From Sporolactobacillus sp. THM19-2 (lineage in GTDB: Bacteria; Bacillota; Bacilli; Bacillales; Sporolactobacillaceae): 64,000 bases of DNA. The notes under the pieces were generated by a model. The model was given only the letters and a program-made list of their open reading frames with translations, was not told the DNA's origin and did not search any database. The stretch spans positions 1-64,000 of the forward strand of contig NZ_SEMC01000003.1 in assembly GCF_004153195.1 (NCBI RefSeq), read 5' to 3'. The translations under genes were made by a program, and so were the position numbers. Positions 28,247 through 36,692 of this stretch are shown here, in pieces; position 1 is the stretch's first letter, and every line of letters begins with the position of its first letter.

Positions 28247-28281
28247 ACATAGAGGAAGGATCACAATCTATGGATGCAACT

Positions 28282-28363
28282 CGGGTTCAGCCGGCGCCTC
28301 AGGCCTGGCTAAACCCGTGGATTTCCCGGGAAATAGCATATCTTGACGCGCAGGCCGGTTTTT
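28282..28363 (+). other. Structured region upstream of the CAP-domain gene
   Basis: CGGGTTCAGCC (28282-28292) pairs with GGCTAAACCCG (28307-28317) in an 11-bp stem with one mismatch. TTTCCCGGGAAA (28322-28333) is a perfect palindrome, and GCGCAGGCCGGTTTTT (28348-28363) resembles the end of a terminator. It does not match a riboswitch class I can name. Confidence 0.4.
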
Positions 28364-28456
28364 CCATTTAACTGGTAACATCATGCAATTTCTTTTGTAC
28401 CCCTCCGAAAGTCTCATAATCTCGAAACCTATTGACCAAGGAGGGAGTTACAAAAC

Positions 28457-29254
28457 ATGTTCAAAAAAATTCTTGCTTTAACTCTTGCTGGGTCGCTTGC
28501 CTTGCCATTCGTTTCAGGGGGACACGCAGAAGCTGCATCTCTTCCAAATAATGTCCAGCTCAAAGTCGCTGCGACTGATCTTTTAAATCCGTGGAAGTTG
28601 AAGGACAATCAGTTGCCCGACGTCAATGAACTGCTGAAAAAGTTCGGCATTCAGGTTGATCTTTCTCATCTGAAAAATCAGCCGATCGTGGTGGATATCG
28701 GTCAAAAGACAGATCAGCCGCAGAAAAACCCGGGACAGGCAGCTCAACCACAAAAGCCTGAGGCAGCGGCAAAGCCGGCAGCCCCGGAAAAACCCGCAAC
28801 TCCGGAAAAACCGGCACCGGACAAAAGTCCTGAACCTTCCGATCATCAGCAATCAACGAGTCAGATGAATGCATTTGAAAAGAAAGTCGTTGAACTGACG
28901 AATCAGGAACGTACAAAAGCCGGACTGGCGCCGCTGAAATCGGGAAATGCCCAGCTGGCCAAAATGGCACGTGCCAAATCGCAGGATATGCGAGACAGGA
29001 ATTACTTTGACCACCAGTCACCGACCTACGGATCTCCTTTTGATATGATGAAAAAATACGGAATCAACTATAGAGCAGCCGGAGAAAATATTGCAGCCGG
29101 TCAAAAAACCCCGGAAGAAGTCGTTCAGGGCTGGATGAACAGCCCGGGACACCGTGCAAATATTCTCAACGCTAATTTTACAACAATTGGTGTCGGCTTT
29201 GTTGAAGGTGGATCATACGGCACGTACTGGACTCAGGAATTTATTGGAGAATAA
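28457..29254 (+). CDS. Secreted CAP/SCP-domain protein (YkwD-like)
   Basis: A 265-residue exported protein. There is a signal peptide (about 1-27, ending AEA), a short N-terminal region, a Pro/Ala/Lys-rich linker (about 85-130), and a CAP domain (about 138-265) with LTNQERTKAGLAPL, FDHQSPTYGSPFDMM, AGENIAAG, HRANILN and YWTQEFI. Bacterial CAP proteins of this type are secreted, and several are spore- or wall-associated; activity is not established. GGAGGGAG precedes the ATG. The upstream ACCCCT...CGAA arrangement (about 28408-28436) faintly resembles published SigI promoters. Confidence 0.88.
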   Translation: MFKKILALTLAGSLALPFVSGGHAEAASLPNNVQLKVAATDLLNPWKLKDNQLPDVNELLKKFGIQVDLSHLKNQPIVVDIGQKTDQPQKNPGQAAQPQKPEAAAKPAAPEKPATPEKPAPDKSPEPSDHQQSTSQMNAFEKKVVELTNQERTKAGLAPLKSGNAQLAKMARAKSQDMRDRNYFDHQSPTYGSPFDMMKKYGINYRAAGENIAAGQKTPEEVVQGWMNSPGHRANILNANFTTIGVGFVEGGSYGTYWTQEFIGE

Positions 29255-29293
29255 TTTTCAATCCGTTATTTTAATTCATTAATCATAAACTAT

Positions 29294-29336
29294 AACAGGC
29301 AGCGCCGGACCATGTATCCGGCGCTGCCTGTTATTT
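29294..29336 (+). terminator. Intrinsic terminator
   Basis: A perfect 16-bp stem (AACAGGCAGCGCCGGA and complement) with a 7-nt loop follows the CAP gene. The trailing run (ATTTC) is short. Confidence 0.8.
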
Positions 29337-29412
29337 CAAATCGGTAAGGTAACGTTGCGGGCGCTGCTGAATAGTATGAAAAAAGAAGCTTGACTTCGCG
29401 GAGGTTATGACG

Positions 29413-30084
29413 ATGAGTAACCCGCTATATGTAGCCCTCGGCGATTCTCTTACCGTGGGCGTGGGATCAACTTTATTTTATCCTGATTTTGTCAGGCAAT
29501 ATCACCGTATTTTGAAAGACCGCTTCCGGCTCCCTGTCAGGCTGAAAGTGTTTGCAAAAAATGGTGCAACGACAGCAGACATTCTTCGCAGTCTGGCTCA
29601 TCCGGACGTTTCCGAAGCCGTCCGACAGGCTGGATTTCTCACAATCACAGGAGGCGGGAACGATCTCCTTCGCGCCGGAAGAGCCTGGCTGAAAACCGGT
29701 GATGACAGCATAGCGAGGACAGCAGTCCGCAAATGTCTGGATCAAATGGAACGAATCCTGTCAGCTATTCTGGATATTCATCAGACCGGACCTCTCATGA
29801 TCCGGGTCCTTAACCTTTACAACCCTTTATTTCATGTCCCCGGCTCGAGCCTCTGGATTGAACAGTACAATCAGGGCCTGTCTGCTCTCGAACGCTTTCC
29901 TTTTGTCCGCACGGCGGATATCTATCAGGCTTTCACCGGCTATGAGCCTTATCTGCTCAGTTTCGATCATTTGCATCCCAATCCGGCCGGCTACCGCCTC
30001 ATGACGCAGGTTGTTGCTGAACTGGGGTTCGACCCTTACCAGAGATCCGGTTCCGAACATACCGGTAAGCTGCCAGAGAACTGA
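29413..30084 (+). CDS. GDSL-type SGNH esterase/lipase
   Basis: A 223-residue SGNH hydrolase. Block I is ALGDSLT (catalytic Ser12), block II NGATT (Asn50), block III GGGND (80-84), and block V DHLHPN (Asp185, His188). No signal peptide is seen, so it is probably cytoplasmic. The ATG at 29413 was preferred to one two codons earlier because GGAGG then has eight-base spacing. The ester substrate is unknown. It appears monocistronic. Confidence 0.88.
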   Translation: MSNPLYVALGDSLTVGVGSTLFYPDFVRQYHRILKDRFRLPVRLKVFAKNGATTADILRSLAHPDVSEAVRQAGFLTITGGGNDLLRAGRAWLKTGDDSIARTAVRKCLDQMERILSAILDIHQTGPLMIRVLNLYNPLFHVPGSSLWIEQYNQGLSALERFPFVRTADIYQAFTGYEPYLLSFDHLHPNPAGYRLMTQVVAELGFDPYQRSGSEHTGKLPEN

Positions 30085-30136
30085 TTTTTTTATCTATACA
30101 TTCAGCCGGAACTCCATCAGCCCGGCTGTTTGACGG

Positions 30137-30775
30137 CTATGCCCGCCATTTAGGTGGTATATTTTTCCCCCAGTATATTTTCTTCAATTCATGATGTGCC
30201 TGAAAACCATCCCGCGCAGAATGATAATGAAAATCAAACCAGTAACCGTCAAGCGGCGGGTGGTCCCGGCGGACGTGCAGTTTGAGTACATTTTTTCCGG
30301 AATCCGTATTGTAAATGTGCAAAATTCGTTCACCCAGTCCCGGTGCAGCAGAGTGCGTTACGGCAAGACTGCGGACCCACTCTGAATCATGGCCGCGACT
30401 TAGCTCCCGTATGACGGCTGCAAATGCAGGAGCCACTTCAGTAGCATACTGATAACCCATTTTCTCTGTGATCCGCCGACCAAATTTATGCAGGCCCTGA
30501 TACCTGACTTCCAGAAGCGCATAGGACGAAAAGGCACTGATCAGTTTCTCCACCGGCTCATCGTCAGGAACTGCGGCACTCCAGCCTGTTCTCCTGCTTG
30601 CTTCCTGCGTCTCTACATAAGCTGGAAGATCTGTTTTCTGACCTTTCGTGCTCTGGATATTTTGCTTATCACTTTGTTTATCAAGATAATTCGCCGGAAA
30701 AGTGGGGACAATGGCGCCAAATGTCAGTACAGCGACTATTCCAATTAGTGTTTTTCTCATGAATTTTGGAATCAA
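30137..30775 (-). CDS. ypjP: YpjP-family exported protein
   Basis: A 212-residue protein of the YpjP family, identified by the C-terminal half: LKLHVRRDHPPLDGYWFDFHYH, then ARDGFQAHHELKKIYWGKN. The N-terminus has a signal or anchor segment (about 8-28). The TTG at 30775 follows GGGAGGGG at good spacing; the ATG five codons later is too far from it. Function is unknown. In B. subtilis this gene is elsewhere (near thyA), so linkage to nrd genes here may reflect nucleotide metabolism or chance. Confidence 0.82.
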   Translation of the reverse strand: MIPKFMRKTLIGIVAVLTFGAIVPTFPANYLDKQSDKQNIQSTKGQKTDLPAYVETQEASRRTGWSAAVPDDEPVEKLISAFSSYALLEVRYQGLHKFGRRITEKMGYQYATEVAPAFAAVIRELSRGHDSEWVRSLAVTHSAAPGLGERILHIYNTDSGKNVLKLHVRRDHPPLDGYWFDFHYHSARDGFQAHHELKKIYWGKNIPPKWRA

Positions 30776-30854
30776 AAAATCCCCTCCCGCCTCTCCGTCA
30801 TCTGTACTCTTATTATATCATTCGCAGCGCTCCGAAACATCAGTCCTTCTTTCG

Positions 30855-30887
30855 AAAAAACAGCCTGCGAAGAGGATCACAGGCTGT
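30855..30887 (-). terminator. Terminator of nrdIEF
   Basis: On the minus strand ACAGCCTG pairs with CAGGCTGT, followed by six Ts, directly after nrdF. Confidence 0.88.
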
Positions 30888-30893
30888 CAGGAG

Positions 30894-31874
30894 TTACACA
30901 TTATCAAATTTAAAATCGTCGTCAGTTAAGGGTTCGATATTCAGCGGAACAACATAATCTCCTTTTGTTGAGAAGAAATCATGATTGATCGTACCGGTAT
31001 CAATCCCGTTCAGCACAATCTGGCTGACCGGATCATGTTCGTATTTATCGTCCCGGCCCAGATTCTGCAGTGCCCGGTTGGCATTATACAGGACGTAATC
31101 GTTCACTTCTTTCACCAGACCGACATCCGCATAGATCTTTTGCGTGTATCTCTTCTCGATATCAAGCAAATGGTCAAGGAGTTTAAAAGATTCATGATCC
31201 GCCTTCACTCTTTCACTGTCCGACAGATCCTCCTGGTAAAGCCTCTGGGCGACCATTCCGGTAAAACTCCCGTGAATCGATTCATCCTGAATGATTTTCC
31301 GGATGATCTCACCGCTGGCAATCATCCGCCCCTGTCCGGACAGGTAAACCGGATAGAAGAAGCCACTGTAAAAGGAAAAGCTTTCAAGGAAAACGGATGC
31401 GGTCATGGCCATATACCGTTTAAACGGCGTCACATTTTCCCGCCGATCATAAAGCTGGTTATACCAGAAGGCAATCGCCTGATACTTTGCCTGAAGTTCC
31501 GGCTGCCGATCTACCCATTCACCCAGATAATAATTGGTTTTCTTCGATGGTATGAGCGTTGAAAAAATATGGGAATAAGATTTTGCATGGATATGTTCCA
31601 TCATCCCCATCCAGGCAAACACAGCCTGCTCATGCATATTATCATGATGAATCGAGATCAGGGGCATGCCGTTATCCCCCTGTTCACGATCAAGCCCTGT
31701 CAGCCCGGACAGGACTTCGACATAGGTACGCCGTTCTGCCTCAGTCATCCGGCCCCAGTCGGGCAGATCCCGTGAAACCTTGAAGGCCTCTTCTGTCCAG
31801 AACTGATTGATATTTTGCTTCCAGTATATCTTTGCAATCTGGTTATCACTGTTGTTCCAGTTTATAGCTTTCAT
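30894..31874 (-). CDS. nrdF: Class Ib ribonucleotide reductase beta subunit
   Basis: A 326-residue radical-generating subunit. The dimetal ligands are all visible: Asp62, Glu93, His96, Glu164, Glu198 and His201, with the tyrosyl radical at Tyr100 (HAKSY). The class Ib assignment follows from the nrdI neighbour, and the cofactor is then expected to be dimanganese. The ExxH spacing of Glu93/His96 (MMEHIHAKSY) is like E. coli NrdF. The C-terminal tail that docks with NrdE (DDDFKFDNV) is typical. It is the last gene of nrdI-nrdE-nrdF. Confidence 0.96.
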   Translation of the reverse strand: MKAINWNNSDNQIAKIYWKQNINQFWTEEAFKVSRDLPDWGRMTEAERRTYVEVLSGLTGLDREQGDNGMPLISIHHDNMHEQAVFAWMGMMEHIHAKSYSHIFSTLIPSKKTNYYLGEWVDRQPELQAKYQAIAFWYNQLYDRRENVTPFKRYMAMTASVFLESFSFYSGFFYPVYLSGQGRMIASGEIIRKIIQDESIHGSFTGMVAQRLYQEDLSDSERVKADHESFKLLDHLLDIEKRYTQKIYADVGLVKEVNDYVLYNANRALQNLGRDDKYEHDPVSQIVLNGIDTGTINHDFFSTKGDYVVPLNIEPLTDDDFKFDNV

Positions 31875-31904
31875 TTTCCAACCGTCCTTACATGCTTGAT
31901 CGTA

Positions 31905-34010
31905 TCATACGGCGCAGGCTGTGCATTCTTCCGGCGACAGCAGCTGTGTCCGCGTGTAATACAGTGATTTCAATCCTTTTTTATGGGCATAGACATAAAG
32001 CCGTGCCAGCTGTCTCGTGCTGGTCATGCTGTCAACATACAGAATGGTCGACACGCCCTGATCCACATGTCGCTGGATTTCGGCAATCATATCAATGACC
32101 CGGTACTGATTCGTCTGATACGCCGATTTATAGTACCACATCGTCTGCGGGGACAGGAAGGGCATGGGATAGATGGTTTCGCTGTTACCGTATTTGCGAC
32201 GCTCAATGACATTGACAACAGGCATGACCGAACTGGTTGCATTCTGAACATAACTGATGGACTGTGTCGGTGCGATCGCAAGACGATAGGCATTATATAA
32301 CCCGAATTTCATCACCTTTTCTTTCAGATGCGCCCATTCTTCCGTTGTTGGAATGTGAATCGCCTGAAACAGTTCGGCTGCACGTTCTGTCCGTGGACCA
32401 AAATACTCCTGTTCGTACTTTTTGAAGTAAGAGCCATCCGCATAGTCGGACTTTTCAAACCCCTTAAATGTTTCCCCGCGCTCCCGGGCAATCAGCATCG
32501 ATTTTTCAATCGAATAATAATTGACCAGCGAGAAAAAGGTACGAGCGAAATCCCGGGCTTCTTCCGATTCATAGGCGATCTGGTTCTTTGCAAGGTAACC
32601 ATTCAGATTCATTGCACCCAGGCCGACGGAATGCAGTTCCTGATTTGCAAGGCGTACTCCGGGGGCATTGGCAATATGGGTCATATCGCTGACCTGGGTC
32701 AGTGCCTCGATGCCCGCATGAACAGAATCACGGATTTTGCCGCTTTCCATCACGTTGACGATATTAAGTGAACCCAGAATACATGAGACATCACGGCGGA
32801 TCAGATCAGGTACATCATAATCATTGATTGTTGACGTTTCCTGCAGCTGGAAAATTTCTGTACATAAATTAGACATTTTGATATTTCCGAGCCGGTGCAG
32901 CGGATGATTTTTATTGGCGTTGTCCTTATAAAAAATATAGGGATAGCCGGACTGCATCTGCATCTGGGCAATCAGATTGAGAAATTCACGTGCATCGGCA
33001 CTCTTCTTTTTCACCGACGGATCAGCAACCAGCTGATCATACATTTCATCCATGTTCATATCATCCAGGTGTTTGCCATAAGCTTTATAAACGGTATAAG
33101 GAGCGAACATGAAGAAGGGCTTTCCCTCTTCAGCCAGTTCGAAAAATTTTCCCGGTACGATCAGTCCGATGGAGAGCGTTGACAGCCGAATATCTTCGTC
33201 CGCATTCTCCTTCTTAGTATCCAGAAATTCTGGTGCATCCCAGTGGAAAATATTCAGATAAGCGGCACCGGCACCCGGTCTCTGGCCGAGCTGATCGGCA
33301 TAGGAAAAACCAAGCTGCAGTTTCCGTGCAACCGGCACAACACCCTTTGCCACCCCTTCAACGCCTTTAATCGCTTCACCGCGGGCGCGTATTTTCGAAA
33401 GATTAAGAGCCACCCCTCCGCCAATTTTCGACAGCTGCTGGGATGTACTTTCTATGTAGTTGATTGAATTCAGAGAATCATCGGCTTCAATCAGAAAGCA
33501 GGACACCATTTCACCGCGTCTGGCTTTGCCTGCATTCAGGAAAGTCGGAGTCGCCGGCTGGTAACGTTGCTCCATCATGGCATGCATCAGCCGCAGCGCT
33601 TTATCAAAATCACCATGTGCAAGAAAGAGTGAGACAATAGACACGCGTTCATCATAGTTTTCCAGATAGTGAGATTTATCATTGGTTTTCATCGCATAGT
33701 CACGATAAAATTTACTTGCAGCCATAAAGGACTTAAATGTGAAGTGATAATCCGCCGCCATCCGGTGCAGGGATTCTATTGCCCTTTCATCATACTCACT
33801 GAATACATCATAATAGTAATGATGATCAACCAGGTTATGCAGCCGGTCTAAAATACTGTCGAACCGGACGGTCTTTGCACGTACTTCTTCCAAAAAAGCC
33901 TGAATAGCCTCCTGATCTTTTTCCAGCTGATAGAAGCCCTCTTTTCCACGTGTGAGCACCTCATTATTCAGCTCAATGTATGACTTCTGCCTGGTCGCTT
34001 CGTTCAACAA
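31905..34010 (-). CDS. nrdE: Class Ib ribonucleotide reductase alpha subunit
   Basis: A 701-residue catalytic subunit that reduces ribonucleoside diphosphates. The protein lacks the N-terminal ATP cone of class Ia enzymes, as expected. The catalytic region contains KMSNLCTEI, and the C-terminal redox pair is CTAC in ECTACAV. It starts at one of two consecutive TTG codons (34010 or 34007) inside nrdI after GTGAGGG, a 38-bp overlap that suggests coupled translation. Confidence 0.95.
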   Translation of the reverse strand: MLNEATRQKSYIELNNEVLTRGKEGFYQLEKDQEAIQAFLEEVRAKTVRFDSILDRLHNLVDHHYYYDVFSEYDERAIESLHRMAADYHFTFKSFMAASKFYRDYAMKTNDKSHYLENYDERVSIVSLFLAHGDFDKALRLMHAMMEQRYQPATPTFLNAGKARRGEMVSCFLIEADDSLNSINYIESTSQQLSKIGGGVALNLSKIRARGEAIKGVEGVAKGVVPVARKLQLGFSYADQLGQRPGAGAAYLNIFHWDAPEFLDTKKENADEDIRLSTLSIGLIVPGKFFELAEEGKPFFMFAPYTVYKAYGKHLDDMNMDEMYDQLVADPSVKKKSADAREFLNLIAQMQMQSGYPYIFYKDNANKNHPLHRLGNIKMSNLCTEIFQLQETSTINDYDVPDLIRRDVSCILGSLNIVNVMESGKIRDSVHAGIEALTQVSDMTHIANAPGVRLANQELHSVGLGAMNLNGYLAKNQIAYESEEARDFARTFFSLVNYYSIEKSMLIARERGETFKGFEKSDYADGSYFKKYEQEYFGPRTERAAELFQAIHIPTTEEWAHLKEKVMKFGLYNAYRLAIAPTQSISYVQNATSSVMPVVNVIERRKYGNSETIYPMPFLSPQTMWYYKSAYQTNQYRVIDMIAEIQRHVDQGVSTILYVDSMTSTRQLARLYVYAHKKGLKSLYYTRTQLLSPEECTACAV

Positions 34011-34356
34011 ATGCCCTCACCCTTTCCCGAAAATTCACAACGTCTTCTGCTGTTCCGCCCAGCTCAAATTTGTATAATACCGGGACATGGCAGGTCTCTG
34101 CAATTACATCAGCGGCATGGGCAAAATTTCTGCCCCAGTTCCGATTGCCGCTCGCTGCTACTGCCCTCAGATAACGCCCGTTTCGCGCCAGAAAATGTTT
34201 GACGCACTCAGGGGCATCGCCGAACCCAATGGTGTTGGTCACCAGGATGAACGGCTGATCGACTGTATCTGTTTGACTGATGGGCTGAAATGAAAGCCCC
34301 GTTTTACTTAAAAAACGTCTGACATTTCCGGTCATACTTTCATATAATATGAGCAC
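33973..34356 (-). CDS. nrdI: NrdI flavodoxin
   Basis: A 127-residue flavodoxin-like protein that supplies superoxide or electrons to assemble the Mn(III)2-tyrosyl radical of NrdF. The FMN phosphate-binding loop is ESMTGNVRRF (about 6-15), with VTNTIGFGDAP and GNRNWGRNF downstream. It starts at GTG (34356) after AGGGGGG. It is the first gene of the operon, behind two NrdR-type boxes. Confidence 0.94.
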   Translation of the reverse strand: MLILYESMTGNVRRFLSKTGLSFQPISQTDTVDQPFILVTNTIGFGDAPECVKHFLARNGRYLRAVAASGNRNWGRNFAHAADVIAETCHVPVLYKFELGGTAEDVVNFRERVRAFVERSDQAEVIH

Positions 34357-34427
34357 CGGAATCCCCCCTGAAAAAAGAAAAAAGCCTGTTCAGACTGTTT
34401 TCCAAATTATGTTCATTTTACTCGGAT

Positions 34428-34473
34428 AGTACTACATATAGCCTGTAATCATTAATTTACCACAATATATAGT
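34428..34473 (-). promoter_or_regulatory. Tandem NrdR boxes upstream of nrdIEF
   Basis: On the minus strand ACTATATATTGTGGT (34473-34459) matches the NrdR box, and GGCTATATGTAGTACT (34443-34428) is a weaker second copy 31 bp downstream, three helical turns, the usual spacing. NrdR represses RNR genes when dATP is high. Confidence 0.75.
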
Positions 34474-34541
34474 AAGTGGCAAGCAGTCAGCTCTTGTTCT
34501 GGCAGGCGAACCAGGGAAACACGGGAGATAAGCGGAGCGCA

Positions 34542-36680
34542 TTATTTCTGCTCCTCCGGATCCTCTTTTCCGACGATCGGCGTAAAGGTACGCTGTTCAT
34601 GGATGGACTTATGGCGGGTGATGGAACGCTTCTCCGCTTCACGTGCAAAATACTCCTGTGCATTCATTGCTGTTTTCCCTCTCCGGTCCTTCTTTCTGTA
34701 TTTTCCGTCACGGCCAAGCACCCGGGTTTTCACATTATCGTTCATCATTATCCGGAAAATCTCAATAATCTGTGCCCGTATCTTTTCATCTTCTATCGGG
34801 AACATCAGTTCAACGCGTCTGTTCAGATTACGCGGCATCAGATCTGCACTGGCCAGAAAAACTTTCTCTTCTCCGCCATTTCCAAAAATATATATCCGGC
34901 TGTGCTCCAGATAGCGCCCGACGATGGAATGAACCTCGATATGCTCACTGATTCCGGGTATCCCCGTCCTGAGGCAGCAAATTCCGCGGACAATCAGTTT
35001 AATCTTTACGCCTGCTGCAGATGCTTTATAGAGTGCCTTTATCATCCCGTCATCGGAAAGAGAATTCATTTTTGCATGGATGAAGGCCGGTTTCCCCGCC
35101 CGCGCGTTTTCCGTCTCGCGTTCGATCAGATCAAGTAACGTGTTTCTCAGCCAGAGCGGCGCCATGACCAGTTTGTGAAAATAAGGCGGCTCAGAGTAAC
35201 CGGACAGCATATTGAAAACATTCGAGGCATCAATACCCATCTGCTCATTACTTGTAAGCAGACCCATATCCGTATAAAACTTTGCAGTAATATCATTGTA
35301 ATTACCCGTTCCAAAATGCATGTAACGCTTGATACCGTTTGTCTCCCGTCGGACAATCAGAGCCATCTTACAATGCGTTTTCAGCCCGACAAGCCCGTAT
35401 ATGACATGGCATCCGGTTTTCTCCAGCTTTTGTGCCCAGTTGATGTTGTTTTCTTCATCAAACCGTGCTTTGAGCTCAACCAGAACGGTGACCTGTTTCC
35501 CGTTTTCCGCCGCTTTTTCGAGATAACGGATAATCGGTGAATTTCCGGATACACGGTAAAGGGTCATTTTTATCGCAAGTACACTTTTATCGCTGGACGC
35601 CTGCCTGATCAGCTCAATCACCGGTTCGAATGAATCATAAGGATGGTGCAGAAAGATATCATGTTTTCGCATGGTATCGAAAATAGAATGTTCCATCAGT
35701 TCATAATGAACGAACGGGTGATGAACCGGAAAACGCAGATTCTCGTTATCATCAAGTGTATCAATCATCTTCGAGAGAAAAGTCAGATCAATCGGTCCAT
35801 TGACGCGATAGACGTTGTCGGCACTCACCGAAAGACGATTGATCAGTTTATGAATCAATCGATCACTGATCCCGGCTTCGACATCCAGGTGAATCACGTT
35901 ACCGCGCTGTCGAAGACGAAGCTGTTTCTCAATTTCTTTCAGGAGGTCTTCCGTATCTTCCTCATCGACTTCCAGATCCATATCACGCATCACCCGATAG
36001 CATGACGTTTCATCAATATCATAGCCAATAAATAAGTCTCCCAGGTGACGGCGAATGACATTTTCAAGCAGGACAAAACTGACGCGGCCCGCCTCATCCG
36101 GAACCCGGATCACACGGGAAAGGACATTGGGTACCTGAACGGTCACAAATTCAAGGTGTCTGGTGCCGCTCCCTTTTTTATGGATCAATGCGGCAATGTT
36201 GATGCTTTTATTTAAAATAAGCGGGAAAGGGCGCGAAGAATCCACCGCCATCGGCGTTAATACAGGGTATACTTCCCGGCTGAAATAGTGATCTGTATAA
36301 TCGAGCTGTTTTTCACTGAGTTCCGCAAGCTCATAGATCCGGATGTTCTGCTCACTCAGCAGTTTTTTCAGGATGCGGTTATAAGTGGTGTACTGCTGTC
36401 CAATCATTTTGTGTGCCGCTTCACTGATCAGTGAAAGCTGCCTGTCCGGTTTCAGACCGGCGGGATCCGCCTTTTCATAACCGACGTTAACCATGTCACT
36501 GAGTGAGGCCACGCGAACCATGAAAAATTCATCCAGATTACTGGCCGTGATCGAAAGAAATTTGACGCGTTCAAACAACGGGTTATCTTTATCACGCGAC
36601 TCTTCCAGTACACGCTCATTAAATTGCAGCCAGCTTAATTCACGATTTGTAAAATATTCTGTTTTCCCGTATTGATCCAT
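34542..36680 (-). CDS. ppk: Polyphosphate kinase (PPK1)
   Basis: A 712-residue PPK1, which makes polyphosphate from ATP. The N-terminal domain (about 5-110) opens FTNRELSWLQFNERVLEES. The two phospholipase D-like C-terminal domains carry the autophosphorylated His in MHFGTGNYND (about residue 433) and a second conserved segment PAFIHAKMNSLSD. The length matches the family. It ends downstream of ppx with 12 bp between them, so both are in one unit, with antagonistic enzymes coordinated. Confidence 0.96.
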   Translation of the reverse strand: MDQYGKTEYFTNRELSWLQFNERVLEESRDKDNPLFERVKFLSITASNLDEFFMVRVASLSDMVNVGYEKADPAGLKPDRQLSLISEAAHKMIGQQYTTYNRILKKLLSEQNIRIYELAELSEKQLDYTDHYFSREVYPVLTPMAVDSSRPFPLILNKSINIAALIHKKGSGTRHLEFVTVQVPNVLSRVIRVPDEAGRVSFVLLENVIRRHLGDLFIGYDIDETSCYRVMRDMDLEVDEEDTEDLLKEIEKQLRLRQRGNVIHLDVEAGISDRLIHKLINRLSVSADNVYRVNGPIDLTFLSKMIDTLDDNENLRFPVHHPFVHYELMEHSIFDTMRKHDIFLHHPYDSFEPVIELIRQASSDKSVLAIKMTLYRVSGNSPIIRYLEKAAENGKQVTVLVELKARFDEENNINWAQKLEKTGCHVIYGLVGLKTHCKMALIVRRETNGIKRYMHFGTGNYNDITAKFYTDMGLLTSNEQMGIDASNVFNMLSGYSEPPYFHKLVMAPLWLRNTLLDLIERETENARAGKPAFIHAKMNSLSDDGMIKALYKASAAGVKIKLIVRGICCLRTGIPGISEHIEVHSIVGRYLEHSRIYIFGNGGEEKVFLASADLMPRNLNRRVELMFPIEDEKIRAQIIEIFRIMMNDNVKTRVLGRDGKYRKKDRRGKTAMNAQEYFAREAEKRSITRHKSIHEQRTFTPIVGKEDPEEQK

Positions 36681-36692
36681 GATTGAATCCCC

